Source: Billgrantia lactosivorans
Lineage (GTDB): Bacteria > Pseudomonadota > Gammaproteobacteria > Pseudomonadales > Halomonadaceae
Reading direction: 5' to 3'
Assembly: GCF_003254665.1 (NCBI RefSeq)
Contig: NZ_QHGY01000002.1
Span: 105,514 to 169,513, forward strand
Length of the DNA: 64,000 bases
The position numbers were made by a program, and so were the translations under genes. A model generated the notes under the pieces. That model did not search any database and had not been told where the DNA came from. It was given only the letters and a program-made list of their open reading frames with translations. Positions 46,106 to 61,811 of this stretch are shown piece by piece (the first letter of the stretch is position 1; each line of letters starts with the position of its first letter).

Positions 46106-46660
46106 ATGGACGACACGCGACATGACCTGGGGCTCGCCGAGGCGCGAGGCGAACCGGTGGCCCCCGAGCGGCTGATCTTCGCCGACGACGGACGCATCCC
46201 CAACTCGCCGCTGGCGACGCTGCTCTTCCGCTCGCGGGGGGTGAACCCGGTGCTCGACCGCGAGGCCATCGGCGAGCGCTTCGAGCGCCTGTTCGGTGCC
46301 AACGGCTGGCGGCCGAGCTGGCGCGGCGGGGTCTATGACTACCATCACTACCACTCCATCGCCCACGAAGCCTTCGGCGTGCTCTCGGGCTGGGGCAGCC
46401 TGCGCCTGGGCGGCGAGCAAGGCGACGACGTCGAGCTGCGCACCGGCGACGCCCTGGTGCTGCCGGCGGGCACCGGCCACTGCCACCTCGAGGCCAGCGC
46501 CGATTTCCTGCTGCTCGCCGCCTACCCCGAGGACCAGCGCGAGCTCGACCTGCTGCGGGCAGACCCCGCCGAGCACGACGCGGCGGTGGCACGCATCGCC
46601 AAGGTCTCGCGGCCGCCGCGCGACCCGCTGGGTGGCGAGACCGCGCGCTGGTGGCCATGA
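46106..46660 (+). CDS. Cupin-domain protein (YjlB-like)
   Basis: A 184-residue single-domain cupin. The metal-binding motifs can be read as YDYHHYHSIAHEAFGVLSG (histidines and Glu of motif 1) and GDALVLPAGTGHCHLEA (motif 2 with GTGH). The overall pattern, starting with PERLIFADDGRIPNSPLATLLF, resembles Bacillus YjlB-type proteins of unknown function. GGAGGAG ends shortly before ATG 46106. It stands alone between gltBD and pyrG; the substrate is unknown. Confidence 0.8.
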   Translation: MDDTRHDLGLAEARGEPVAPERLIFADDGRIPNSPLATLLFRSRGVNPVLDREAIGERFERLFGANGWRPSWRGGVYDYHHYHSIAHEAFGVLSGWGSLRLGGEQGDDVELRTGDALVLPAGTGHCHLEASADFLLLAAYPEDQRELDLLRADPAEHDAAVARIAKVSRPPRDPLGGETARWWP

Positions 46661-46682
46661 GCCGCGCCCGGCGGCGGCGAAA

Positions 46683-46711
46683 TTGAGCCATTGGTCGTAA
46701 TCTGCTACGCT
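46683..46711 (+). promoter_or_regulatory. Putative promoter of pyrG
   Basis: TTGAGC (46683-46688), exactly 17 bases, TACGCT (46706-46711), 62 bases before the pyrG start. A strong hairpin in the leader follows directly (46725-46745: GGCGCGGC, TTTCT loop, GCCGCGCC). Confidence 0.6.
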
Positions 46712-46751
46712 GTCGTCCCATCCTGGCGCGGCTTTCTGCCGCGCCTCATGA

Positions 46752-49299
<2,548 letters not shown>

Positions 49300-49370
49300 C
49301 GGCGGTTACCCAGGCAGTGGCGCTATAAGCCGAGAGAGACATTAGCCCCGATCGACTCAATCAACGCTGA

Positions 49371-50684
<1,314 letters not shown>

Positions 50685-50778
50685 GGGCGTACCTGTCCAC
50701 CTGGCCGACGATATCGCTGACATTCTTGTAGGAAATTGACCACAAAAAGGCGACGATCTAAGCCAACATAGGAGTCGG

Positions 50779-50809
50779 AAGGCCGATCCTCTCGGGGTCG
50801 GCCTTTTTT
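50779..50809 (+). terminator. Intrinsic terminator after eno
   Basis: AAGGCCGA (50779-50786) pairs with TCGGCCTT (50798-50805), and the second arm runs into a six-T tract (50804-50809). It is 95 bases after the eno stop. Confidence 0.85.
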
Positions 50810-50879
50810 ATCTCTATGATTTTATTGATTTTGCCTGGCTTGCAGTCAACCGGCGAGGAGGCGTTGGGTTGCCAGGGGC

Positions 50880-51093
50880 TCGCTTGCGTCCCTTGGCGGA
50901 AATGCCAGAATGCGAATGGGACAAGGCAGAGCGGGAGGCTCTCCGGCAGGATGCAACGGGATGCTGTTTTCGTGGCACGCCCGGTGTGACAGGAAGTCGC
51001 CTCCGGGCACGGACGTTGCCACAGGAGAGAGGGCGGAGGGAACCGCCCAGGGAAATGCTGGGAGCCGGGCGACCTTTGGGTCGCCTTTTTTTT
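50880..51093 (+). ncRNA. CsrB/RsmZ-type CsrA-sequestering small RNA (5' end approximate)
   Basis: Non-coding stretch with about eleven GGA motifs in 200 bases, many placed in hairpin loops. Examples are TGGC-GGAAAT-GCCA (50894-50907), AGAGC-GGGAG-GCTCT (50928-50942), GCA-GGA-TGC (50946-50954), GGGCGG-AGGGAA-CCGCCC (51031-51048) and CCCAG-GGAAATG-CTGGG (51046-51062). It ends in a perfect terminator, GGCGACC-TTTG-GGTCGCC followed by eight T (51068-51093). Such loop GGAs are the binding sites of CsrA/RsmA dimers. In Pseudomonas rsmZ lies beside fdxA, and fdxA is the next gene here. The 5' end is uncertain: a TATGAT box at 50815-50820 would give a longer transcript. csrA lies at 60995. Confidence 0.82.
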
Positions 51094-51178
51094 GCCTTGG
51101 GCGCGGCGTGGGCCACGCGCCGAAGGCAGGCTGGCAGGCTTTCGGCGCGAGAGAGGAGGGTGGGGGCGGGTAGCGGGC

Positions 51179-51502
51179 TCAGCGCTCCAGGTACTGCAGC
51201 TTGCCGGGCTTGCCGTCCCACTCCTCGGCGTCGGCCGGCGGGTCCTTCTTCTCCGCGATGTTGGGCCACACCTCGGAGAGCTCCGCATTGATGGCGATGA
51301 ATTCCTCCTGGCCCTCCGGCAGCTCGTCCTCCGAGAAGATCGCCTCGGCGGGGCATTCCGGCTCGCACAGGGCGCAGTCGATGCACTCGTCGGGATGGAT
51401 CACCAGGAAGTTGGGACCCTCATAGAAACAGTCCACCGGGCAGACCTCGACGCAGTCGGTGTACTTGCACTTGATGCAGTTTTCGGTGACGACAAAAGTC
51501 AT
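51179..51502 (-). CDS. fdxA: Seven-iron ferredoxin FdxA (3Fe-4S/4Fe-4S)
   Basis: Small electron carrier of 107 residues. The N-terminal [17 protein letters not shown] pattern, with wider first spacing, and [12 protein letters not shown] supply cysteines for one 3Fe-4S and one 4Fe-4S cluster. The acidic C-terminal extension ([15 protein letters not shown] and on) is typical of the Azotobacter-type FdI. It is convergent with the small RNA and downstream of mutS on the same strand. Two dyad sequences overlap its likely promoter (51558-51605). The GGAGGG site before the ATG is strong. Confidence 0.96.
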   Translation of the reverse strand: MTFVVTENCIKCKYTDCVEVCPVDCFYEGPNFLVIHPDECIDCALCEPECPAEAIFSEDELPEGQEEFIAINAELSEVWPNIAEKKDPPADAEEWDGKPGKLQYLER

Positions 51503-51557
51503 TGCCTGTCTCCCTCCTCGCAGCCGGGTCGTGCCCTTCCCGGTTGGTGATATTCGG

Positions 51558-51605
51558 TATCAGTCTTAATCCTGATAGTTATAAAAAAACAACTTCTTAT
51601 AAGAA
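51558..51605 (-). promoter_or_regulatory. fdxA promoter region with two dyads
   Basis: On the minus strand TATAAC (51578-51583) is a likely -10 box. The inverted repeat TATCAG-N8-CTGATA (51558-51577) covers the expected start point. The perfect palindrome TTCTTATAAGAA (51594-51605) covers the -35 position. The whole stretch is AT-rich. Both look like operators, but I cannot name the regulator. Confidence 0.4.
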
Positions 51606-51666
51606 TGTATTTCGTTGAACGCTACATTCTAGACATGCCCAAAGGCCTGAGCAAGCGGCGCGGCGC

Positions 51667-54255
51667 CTAGAGCCGTTCGCGCCAGCCATAGATCAACTCC
51701 AGCGCACGACGCGGCGTCAATTCGTCGGGGTCGAGGCCGGCCAGTTCGTCGAGCAGCGGGTGGGGCGCGGTGGCAAAGAGGTCGCTCTGCATGGGGGCCG
51801 GCCCGCCACCCCGGCGGGGCACGCCGCGATGGCTCTGGTCGACCTCCTGCTGCTCGAGCTGGGCCAGCTTGTCGCGGGCCCGCGCGATGACCGATTGCGG
51901 CACGCCGGCCAGTTGGGCCACCTGCAGGCCGTAGCTCTGGCTGGCCGGCCCCTCCTCCACGCGGTGCATGAAGACGATGCCGTCGCGGTGCTCGGCGGCG
52001 GTGAGGTGCACGTTGGCCACCCCCTCGGCCTGGTCGGCCAAGGCCGTCATCTCGAAGTAGTGGGTGGCGAACAGGGTGAAGGCGCGCGTGCCGGTCAGGT
52101 GCTCGGCGCTGGCCCAGGCCAGCGACAGGCCATCGAAGGTGCTGGTGCCGCGACCGATCTCGTCCATCAGCACCAGGCTGTGGTCGGTGGCGTTGTGCAG
52201 GATGCTGGCGGTCTCGGTCATCTCCACCATGAAGGTCGAGCGGCCCCCGGCCAGGTCGTCCGACGAGCCGATGCGCGTGAAGATGCGGTCCACCGGACCG
52301 ATGCAGGCCTCGTCCGCCGGCACGAAGCTGCCGGTATGGGCGAGCAGCACGATCAGCGCCGCCTGGCGCATGTAGGTCGATTTGCCGCCCATGTTGGGGC
52401 CGGTGATGACCAGCATGCGGCGGCTGTCGTCGAGCACCAGGTCGTTGGGCACGAAGGGGGCGTCGCTGACGTGCTCCACCACCGGGTGGCGCCCGCCGCG
52501 GATCTCGATGCCCGGCGCCTCGGCGAGCCGCGGGCGCGAGAAGCCGAGCGCCTGGGCACGTTCGGCGAAGGCCGCCAGCACGTCCAGCGCGGCCAGCGCA
52601 CGGGCGGTGCCCTGCAGGGCGCCAAGCTCGGCATTGAGCGAGTCGAGCAGGCCATCGTAGAGCAGCTTCTCGCGGGCCAGCGCACGCGACTTGGCGGACA
52701 GCGCCTTGTCCTCGAACTCCTTGAGCTCGGGAATGATGAAGCGCTCGGCGTTCTTCAGGGTCTGGCGCCGGATGTAGTCGACCGGCGCCTCGCGGGCCTG
52801 GGCGCGGGGAATCTCGATGTAGTAGCCGTGCACGCGGTTGTAGCCCACCTTGAGGCCGGCCAGGCCGGTGCGCTCGCGCTCGCGGGCCTCGAGCTGCAGC
52901 AGGTAGTCGCCGGCGTGCTCGGCGAGCCCGCGGTAGTCGTCGAGTTCGGCGTCGAAGCCCTCGCGAATCACGCCGCCGTCGCGGAGCACCACCGGCGGGT
53001 TGTCGACCAGTCCCCGGGACAGCGTATCGGCCAGCTCCGGATAGGGGCGGATATGGTGGGCCAGGTCGTCGAGCGCGGTGCCTTCGCTGTAGCCCTGCAG
53101 CTCGCGCTCGAGCTCCGGCAACGCCAGCAGGGCATCGCGCAGGCGGGCGAGGTCGCGGGGCCTTGCGCTGTAGAGCGCCACCCGGGCGAGGATGCGCTCG
53201 ACGTCGCCGATCGCCTTGAGCAGTTCGCGCAGGGCCACGAAGCCCTCGCGTTCGAGCAGCAACGCAACCGCCGCCTGGCGCCCCTGCACCTGGCCACGGT
53301 CGCGCAGCGGGCGGTTGAGCCAGCGCTTGAGCAGCCGCGAGCCCATGGCGGTGGCGGTGGTGTCGAGCACGCTGGCCAGGGTGTTGTCGCCCCCGCCGCC
53401 GAGGTTGACGTCGATTTCCAGGTTGCGCCGGCTGGCGGCATCGATCACCACGGCTTCGTCGCGGCTCTCCACGCCCAGCGCGGTGACGTGGGGCAGGCGC
53501 GAACGCTGGGTGTCGCGGGCGTACTCCACCAGCACCCCGGCGGCGGTGAGGGCGGCCTCCAGGTGGGCGCAGCCGAAGCCGCGCAGGTCCTGCACCTGGA
53601 ACTGGTCGCACAGCAGGCGGGTGGCGGACTCGAGGTCGAACAGCCAGTCGCTCTGGCGGCGCAGCCCCTGGCGCCCTTCCAGCGCGGGCGGCAGCGACAC
53701 GCTCTCGGCGATCAGCAGCTCGGCGGGATCGAGGCGCTGAAGCTCGGCCAGCATGTCGCCGTCGCCCTCCACCTCGAGCACGCTGAAGCGCCCGCTGGAG
53801 AGCTCCAGCCAGGCGATGCCCCAGCACTCGCCGGCGGGGTGCACGGCCACCAGCAGGTTGTCGCGACGGGCGTCGAGCAGCGCCTCGTCGTGCAGCGTGC
53901 CGGGCGTGACGATACGCACCACGCGGCGCTCCACCGGCCCCTTGCTGGTTGCCGGGTCGCCGATCTGCTCGCAGATCGCCACCGACTCGCCGGCCTTCAC
54001 CAGCCTCGCCAGGTAGCCCTCGGCGCTGTGGTAGGGCACGCCGGCCATGGGGATCGGCTTGCCCGCGGACTGCCCGCGCTGGGTCAGGGTGATGTCGAGC
54101 AGGGCCGCGGCGCGCCGGGCGTCGTCGAAGAACAGCTCGTAGAAATCGCCCATTCGGTAGAACAGCAGCACGTCGGGGTGCTCGCGCTTGATCCTGAGGT
54201 ACTGGGCCATCATCGGCGTATGGCTCGGCACGTCCGTCTTGACCGCGTCGTTCAT
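51667..54255 (-). CDS. mutS: DNA mismatch repair protein MutS
   Basis: Recognises mispairs and small loops and starts methyl-directed repair with MutL. From ATG 54255 it has 862 residues (E. coli 853). The mismatch-probing Phe-x-Glu is in [16 protein letters not shown]. Connector, lever and clamp domains follow. The ATPase has Walker [26 protein letters not shown] and ATHYFEMT. A canonical beta-clamp site QSDLF lies near the C-terminus. An upstream in-frame extension is not conserved. It is divergent from pncC. Confidence 0.98.
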   Translation of the reverse strand: MNDAVKTDVPSHTPMMAQYLRIKREHPDVLLFYRMGDFYELFFDDARRAAALLDITLTQRGQSAGKPIPMAGVPYHSAEGYLARLVKAGESVAICEQIGDPATSKGPVERRVVRIVTPGTLHDEALLDARRDNLLVAVHPAGECWGIAWLELSSGRFSVLEVEGDGDMLAELQRLDPAELLIAESVSLPPALEGRQGLRRQSDWLFDLESATRLLCDQFQVQDLRGFGCAHLEAALTAAGVLVEYARDTQRSRLPHVTALGVESRDEAVVIDAASRRNLEIDVNLGGGGDNTLASVLDTTATAMGSRLLKRWLNRPLRDRGQVQGRQAAVALLLEREGFVALRELLKAIGDVERILARVALYSARPRDLARLRDALLALPELERELQGYSEGTALDDLAHHIRPYPELADTLSRGLVDNPPVVLRDGGVIREGFDAELDDYRGLAEHAGDYLLQLEARERERTGLAGLKVGYNRVHGYYIEIPRAQAREAPVDYIRRQTLKNAERFIIPELKEFEDKALSAKSRALAREKLLYDGLLDSLNAELGALQGTARALAALDVLAAFAERAQALGFSRPRLAEAPGIEIRGGRHPVVEHVSDAPFVPNDLVLDDSRRMLVITGPNMGGKSTYMRQAALIVLLAHTGSFVPADEACIGPVDRIFTRIGSSDDLAGGRSTFMVEMTETASILHNATDHSLVLMDEIGRGTSTFDGLSLAWASAEHLTGTRAFTLFATHYFEMTALADQAEGVANVHLTAAEHRDGIVFMHRVEEGPASQSYGLQVAQLAGVPQSVIARARDKLAQLEQQEVDQSHRGVPRRGGGPAPMQSDLFATAPHPLLDELAGLDPDELTPRRALELIYGWRERL

Positions 54256-54432
54256 GCTTTCTCGGCTGGCTCGTCGGTTGCGTGGGCATCGAAAGGGCAA
54301 GGTTACCACGCGCCGCCGGCGTCGACACGCCGCACGGAACGCTGAGCACGGGGGGCGAACCGATGGCCTGTCGTGGCGGGAAGGATGCGCTATGGTTGCA
54401 GGCAGTCCCCCTCTCGATCAGGAGCGATACCA

Positions 54433-54954
54433 ATGCCTCATAGCGCTTCCAGCCTGGCCAACCTCGACCTCGCGACCCTTGCCGAACGGCTCGGGCGGCG
54501 CTGTCACGAGCACGGCGTCAGCGTCACCGCCGCCGAATCGTGCACCGGCGGCGGGGTATCCAGCGCGATTACCTCGGTGGCCGGCAGCTCGGACTATTTC
54601 GAGACCGGCTACGTGACCTACTCCAACGCGGCCAAGGCGCGCCTGCTCGGCGTCCCCGAGGCAACGATCGCCCAGCATGGCGCCGTCAGCCAGGCGGTGG
54701 TGGAGGCCATGGTGGCGGGCGCCTGCCGCGACAGCGGGGCCAAGCTCGGCGTGGCGATCAGCGGCGTGGCCGGACCCGACGGCGGCACACCGGAGAAGCC
54801 GGTGGGCACCGTCTGGCTGGCCTGGGGCAGCGAGGCGCGCCAGCGGGCCGAGCGCTTCCACTTTCCCGGCGACCGCCGCGCGGTGCGTGAACGGGCGGTA
54901 CGCGAGGCCATCGTCGGGCTGATCCGCTATCTCGAAGCCGAGCCGCATTCGTAG
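54433..54954 (+). CDS. pncC: Nicotinamide-nucleotide amidohydrolase PncC (CinA C-terminal domain)
   Basis: Deamidates nicotinamide mononucleotide in NAD salvage. It has 173 residues, the stand-alone C-terminal domain of CinA, without the COG1058 N-terminal half. SVTAAESCTGGGVSSAITSVAGSS is the active-site signature. FETGYVTYSNAAKARLLGV and AISGVAGPDGGTPEKPVGTVW follow. An AGGAG site is 8 bases before ATG 54433. The pncC/cinA-recA-recX order is conserved in gammaproteobacteria. Confidence 0.95.
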   Translation: MPHSASSLANLDLATLAERLGRRCHEHGVSVTAAESCTGGGVSSAITSVAGSSDYFETGYVTYSNAAKARLLGVPEATIAQHGAVSQAVVEAMVAGACRDSGAKLGVAISGVAGPDGGTPEKPVGTVWLAWGSEARQRAERFHFPGDRRAVRERAVREAIVGLIRYLEAEPHS

Positions 54955-54985
54955 TGCTAGGCGCGCGGCGTTTTTTTCGTCATAC

Positions 54986-55005
54986 TACTGGCCAACCATA
55001 CAGTG
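54986..55005 (+). promoter_or_regulatory. LexA (SOS) box of recA
   Basis: TACTG-N10-CAGTG, containing the core CTGGCCAACCATACAG, 76 bases before the recA start. Both half-sites match the gammaproteobacterial LexA consensus CTG-N10-CAG. A T-run upstream (54971-54977) belongs to the end of the pncC transcript. Confidence 0.85.
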
Positions 55006-55080
55006 TCCGGGCGAGCTCCCCACGGTGGCCGCCTACCAACTGCACCTGCAAGCGTCTGCGAGTTCTGCGAGGAGAGCCTC

Positions 55081-56142
<1,062 letters not shown>

Positions 56143-56145
56143 GCC

Positions 56146-56628
56146 ATGCCAGCCCGGGCCGAAGCCGCACCTGCCCCGTCGCCGCGGGACGACGCCATCC
56201 GCCTGCTGGCCCGGCGCGAGTATGCGCGCGCCGAACTGGGGCAACGGCTGGCGGCACGGGCCCATTCCCCCGAGGCGATCGAGGCCTGCCTCGATGCGCT
56301 GGCCGCCGAGGGCCTGCAGTCCGACACCCGCTTCGTCGAGAGCTTCCTGCGCTCGCGGGTGGCGCGCGGCCAGGGGCCGCTCAAGGTACGCGCCGAGCTC
56401 GAGCGGCGCGGCATCGCACGCGGCCTGATCGCGGCGGCGCTGGCCGGGGCCGAGCGGGAGGGCGAGGTCGACTGGTTCGAGCTCGCTCGCGAAGTGCTCG
56501 AGCGCCGCTTCTCCGGCCCTGGCGATACCCCGCGTGAGCGCGCCCGGCGCGAGCGCTTCCTGGCCTCTCGCGGCTTCGATTTCGAGCAGATCCGTCACGC
56601 CCTGGAGCGGCTCGCCCGCTCCGACTGA
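56146..56628 (+). CDS. recX: RecA regulatory protein RecX
   Basis: Small helical protein that binds RecA filaments and blocks their extension. It has 160 residues. Three-helix repeats of the family are seen in LLARREYARAELGQRLAAR, FVESFLRSRVARGQGPLKVRAELERRGI and RRERFLASRGFDFEQIRHAL. It starts 3 bases after the recA stop, so expression probably depends on read-through from recA. Confidence 0.94.
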   Translation: MPARAEAAPAPSPRDDAIRLLARREYARAELGQRLAARAHSPEAIEACLDALAAEGLQSDTRFVESFLRSRVARGQGPLKVRAELERRGIARGLIAAALAGAEREGEVDWFELAREVLERRFSGPGDTPRERARRERFLASRGFDFEQIRHALERLARSD

Positions 56629-56650
56629 GCGCGGGCGGGCGCGCCCACCC

Positions 56651-56678
56651 TTCAGTCGCTTGACAACTACGTTATAAT
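56651..56678 (+). promoter_or_regulatory. Putative promoter of alaS
   Basis: A perfect TATAAT (56673-56678) with TTCAGT (56651-56656) at 16 bases. The untranslated leader would be about 115 bases. A nearby TTGACA is too close to the -10 box to pair with it. Confidence 0.5.
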
Positions 56679-56801
56679 GCCTCCCTTTGCGAACGCCCTG
56701 GTGGCGCTCCTGACACGTCAAGGCGTGCGATTCGGCCATGTTGACACGGTACTGGACGCGCCTGCCCGTCGGGTGACCACGCTCATCGCCACGGATATGC
56801 C

Positions 56802-59414
<2,613 letters not shown>

Positions 59415-59421
59415 TGTCTCC

Positions 59422-59449
59422 AGGGCCGGCGACGTGATGTCCCGGCCCT
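59422..59449 (+). terminator. Hairpin after alaS
   Basis: AGGGCCGG (59422-59429) pairs with CCGGCCCT (59442-59449), without a clear U-tract. A second hairpin, CGGGCGC-GTA-GCGCCCG (59475-59491), lies in the lysC leader about 20 bases before the start. No lysine riboswitch fits in the 98-base gap. Confidence 0.45.
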
Positions 59450-59512
59450 TCGACTCTGAGGACTTTCACTCATCCGGGCGCGTAGCGCCCGACAAGCGAG
59501 GGAAAAGCGTAG

Positions 59513-60763
59513 ATGGCACTTTACGTACAGAAGTTCGGCGGCACCTCGGTGGGCTCGGTGGAGCGCATCAAGGCCGTGGCCGAGAAGGTCAAGGGCTTCC
59601 GCGATGACGGCCACCAGGTCGTGGTGGTGGTCTCCGCCATGAGCGGCGAGACCAACCGCCTGATCGGCATGGCCAACGAGATCAACGACGAGCCCACGCC
59701 GCGCGAGATGGACATGCTGGTCTCCACCGGCGAGCAGGTGACCATTTCGCTGCTGGCGCTGGCCCTGCACAAGCTCGGCGTGCCCGCGACCTCCTACACC
59801 GGCTCCCAGGTCGGCATCCTCACCGACAGCGCCCACACCAAGGCGCGCATCCAGCGCATCGAGACCGACGAGATGCGCGAGGACCTGGACGAAGGCAAGG
59901 TGGTCGTGGTGGCCGGCTTCCAGGGCGTCGACGAGGAGGGCAACATCACCACGCTGGGCCGTGGCGGCTCCGATACCACCGGGGTGGCGCTGGCCGCGGC
60001 GCTGGGTGCCGACGAATGCCAGATCTACACCGACGTCGACGGCGTCTATACCACCGACCCGCGGGTCTGTTCCAAGGCACAGCGCCTCGACACCATCACC
60101 GTCGAGGAGATGCTCGAGCTGGCCAGCCTCGGCTCCAAGGTGCTGCAGATCCGCTCGGTGGAGTTCGCCGGCAAGTACAATGTCCCGCTGCGCGTGCTGT
60201 CCAGTTTCCAGGACGGCCCCGGCACCCTGATCGTTGCTGAATCCGACCAAGACGAGGACTCCATGGAAGAACCGCTGATCTCCGGCATCGCCTTCACCGC
60301 CAACGAGGCCAAGCTGACCCTGCTCAACACGCCCGATGTGCCCGGCGTGGCCTCGCGCATCCTCGGCCCGATCGCCGACGCCAACATCGAAGTCGACATG
60401 ATCGTGCAGAACGTGGCGCCGGCCGGCGACTACACCGACTTCACCTTCACCGTGGCCAAGGGCGACTACAAGAAGACCCTGAAGATCCTCGAGGAGCAGG
60501 TGATTCCCGACCTGGGCGGCGGCGAGGTCAACGGCGACGACAACATCGCCAAGGTCTCGCTGGTCGGTGTCGGCATGCGCTCGCATGCGGGCGTGGCCTC
60601 CAAGATGTTCCGCGTCCTCGCCGATGAGAACATCAACATCCGCATGGTCTCCACCTCCGAGATCAAGATCTCGGTGGTGATCGACGAGAAGCAGATGGAA
60701 CTCGCCGTGCGTGCCCTGCATACCGCTTTCGGCCTGGACAAGGCCGATATCGAGAGCGAATAA
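59513..60763 (+). CDS. lysC: Aspartate kinase
   Basis: Phosphorylates aspartate, the first step towards lysine, threonine, methionine and diaminopimelate. It has 416 residues, close to the Pseudomonas/Corynebacterium type (about 412-421) and shorter than E. coli LysC. The kinase part starts [18 protein letters not shown] and has [15 protein letters not shown] and [21 protein letters not shown]. Two ACT domains (about residues 265-335 and 345-416) bind the feedback inhibitor. An in-frame ATG with a ribosome site at 60263 could yield a separate beta subunit consisting of the ACT half. Confidence 0.97.
   Translation: MALYVQKFGGTSVGSVERIKAVAEKVKGFRDDGHQVVVVVSAMSGETNRLIGMANEINDEPTPREMDMLVSTGEQVTISLLALALHKLGVPATSYTGSQVGILTDSAHTKARIQRIETDEMREDLDEGKVVVVAGFQGVDEEGNITTLGRGGSDTTGVALAAALGADECQIYTDVDGVYTTDPRVCSKAQRLDTITVEEMLELASLGSKVLQIRSVEFAGKYNVPLRVLSSFQDGPGTLIVAESDQDEDSMEEPLISGIAFTANEAKLTLLNTPDVPGVASRILGPIADANIEVDMIVQNVAPAGDYTDFTFTVAKGDYKKTLKILEEQVIPDLGGGEVNGDDNIAKVSLVGVGMRSHAGVASKMFRVLADENINIRMVSTSEIKISVVIDEKQMELAVRALHTAFGLDKADIESE
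60263..60763 (+). CDS. Possible internal start: aspartate kinase beta subunit (ACT domains)
   Basis: In-frame ATG at codon 251 of lysC, preceded by GACGAGG at a proper distance. The product would be 166 residues, starting [18 protein letters not shown] and containing only the two regulatory ACT domains. Aspartate kinases of Corynebacterium, Bacillus and some pseudomonads are known alpha2beta2 enzymes made from such an overlapping frame, and the start falls at the same point of the protein. Confidence 0.5.
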   Translation: MEEPLISGIAFTANEAKLTLLNTPDVPGVASRILGPIADANIEVDMIVQNVAPAGDYTDFTFTVAKGDYKKTLKILEEQVIPDLGGGEVNGDDNIAKVSLVGVGMRSHAGVASKMFRVLADENINIRMVSTSEIKISVVIDEKQMELAVRALHTAFGLDKADIESE

Positions 60764-60994
60764 GGCAAGCAACAAGAAAATTAACAAGGTACGGACGACT
60801 TGCAGGCGGTGCCTGTTCTACGCTGGGGGAGTCTGCTGCGATGAGCAGCCTGGCTTCCCTTCAACGCTGTCATGGTGTCATGGTGGGGTTGGTGGTGGTG
60901 CACAGCGGATATTCTGTTACATAATGCAAGCAGCAACTAAGCGTCGGGGATCGACGCGCATCCCGTTGCTAGTCGTCTGAGAAGGAGATCAGTC

Positions 60995-61195
60995 ATGCTC
61001 ATCCTGACCCGCCGAGTCGGAGAAACGCTGATGATCGGTGATGACATCACCGTGACCGTCCTTGGCGTCAAGGGCAACCAGGTCCGTATAGGCGTCAACG
61101 CGCCCAAGGATGTCGCCGTACATCGAGAAGAGATCTACCAGCGCATACAGCGTGAGAAGTCCGACGATGAGGGGGGAAGCAGCTCCTCCTCGTGA
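60995..61195 (+). CDS. csrA: Carbon storage regulator CsrA (RsmA)
   Basis: RNA-binding homodimer that represses or stabilises mRNAs by binding GGA motifs near ribosome sites. It has 66 residues. It starts [24 protein letters not shown], and the RNA-binding [13 protein letters not shown] with the key arginine is intact. The C-terminus ends in a serine run. An AAGGAG site, itself a possible CsrA target, lies before the ATG. The lysC-csrA-tRNA-Ser-tRNA-Arg order is as in E. coli. The small RNA at 50880-51093 is its probable antagonist. Confidence 0.98.
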   Translation: MLILTRRVGETLMIGDDITVTVLGVKGNQVRIGVNAPKDVAVHREEIYQRIQREKSDDEGGSSSSS

Positions 61196-61294
61196 GTTCG
61201 TTCCACAACCGGTCGTCTGGCGTAGCGAAACAAATCTTTGAATACGCTGGACAAAGGGGAGGGGAAACGATAGGATATGCGCCGTGTCGTTGAG

Positions 61295-61387
61295 GGAGAG
61301 GTGGCCGAGTGGCTGAAGGCGCTCCCCTGCTAAGGGAGTATGGGGTTTATAGCCCCATCGAGGGTTCGAATCCCTCCCTCTCCGCCA
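61295..61387 (+). tRNA. tRNA-Ser (anticodon GCU)
   Basis: A 93-base class II tRNA. Acceptor arms GGAGAGG and CCTCTCC pair. The anticodon stem CTCCC/GGGAG carries loop CTGCTAA with anticodon GCT at 61329-61331, followed by a long variable arm (TATGGGG...CCCCATC) and GGTTCGAATCC as T arm. The CCA end is encoded. It reads AGC and AGU codons. Confidence 0.97.
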
Positions 61388-61438
61388 TGCGACATGTTGC
61401 CGTTGTTCGAAACGTGATGCAGTTCTAAGCGTTAAGAT

Positions 61439-61515
61439 GCGCCCGTAGCTCAGCTGGATAGAGTACCTGACTACGAATCAGGTGGTCGGAGGTTCGAATC
61501 CTCCCGGGCGCGCCA
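61439..61515 (+). tRNA. tRNA-Arg (anticodon ACG), copy 1
   Basis: A 77-base tRNA. The acceptor arms are GCGCCCG and CGGGCGC, and the anticodon stem CCTGA/TCAGG encloses CTACGAA with anticodon ACG. T arm GGAGGTTCGAATCCTCC; CCA is encoded. It should be edited to ICG by TadA and read CGU, CGC and CGA. Confidence 0.97.
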
Positions 61516-61614
61516 CGGTTGACGAAGCAGGCACAGCATTCGGGTCAGGGTGCATAGTTTCTCGTCACGCGGTTCGAACAGGGCATCGCTGCAAGATCGA
61601 CAAGCTTGCCGTCA

Positions 61615-61691
61615 GCGCCCGTAGCTCAGCTGGATAGAGTACCTGACTACGAATCAGGTGGTCGGAGGTTCGAATCCTCCCGGGCGCGCCA
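61615..61691 (+). tRNA. tRNA-Arg (anticodon ACG), copy 2
   Basis: Identical in all 77 bases to the copy at 61439-61515, while the 99-base spacer between them is unrelated to the other gaps. The tandem copies are likely processed from one transcript with tRNA-Ser. A hairpin terminator follows. Confidence 0.97.
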
Positions 61692-61697
61692 GATTGC

Positions 61698-61723
61698 GAC
61701 CCGTCCTCATGCGAGGGCGGGTC
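61698..61723 (+). terminator. Terminator after the tRNA genes
   Basis: GACCCG (61698-61703) pairs with CGGGTC (61718-61723), with inner CCTC/GAGG and loop ATGC, followed by TTCTGCTTT. Confidence 0.6.
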
Positions 61724-61811
61724 TTCTGCTTTGGCCCCGGCGTCCTGCCATCGGGGCATACATGTCGACTAGCCGAGCCGGCGCGGGATGATGCCGGTCG
61801 CGCGATCGTTT

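Noticed and set aside
50731..50748. GacA-type upstream activating site (TGTAGG-N6-ACCACA) for the small RNA
   Set aside because: The spacing pattern fits the TGTAAG-N6-CTTACA consensus, but only about 8 of 12 positions match and the eno terminator lies between it and the RNA. Worth testing, not callable.
50736..50809. Separate short RNA from TTGACC (50736) to the eno terminator
   Set aside because: The -10 box (TAAGCC) is poor and the product would be about 45 bases; the hairpin is better explained as the eno terminator.
51760..54345. Plus-strand open frame of 861 codons opposite mutS
   Set aside because: MutS is fully conserved on the other strand; the frame has no domain and no ribosome site.
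56661..56678. TTGACA with TATAAT before alaS as a consensus promoter
   Set aside because: Only 7 bases separate the two hexamers, so they cannot be used together; a weaker -35 at normal spacing was chosen.
59415..59512. Lysine riboswitch before lysC
   Set aside because: The gap is only 98 bases and shows two simple hairpins, too short for the roughly 170-base lysine aptamer.
61439..61691. Attachment-site duplication at the tRNA-Arg genes
   Set aside because: The two copies are complete functional tRNAs 99 bases apart with no integrase or foreign DNA nearby; a plain tandem duplication is enough.
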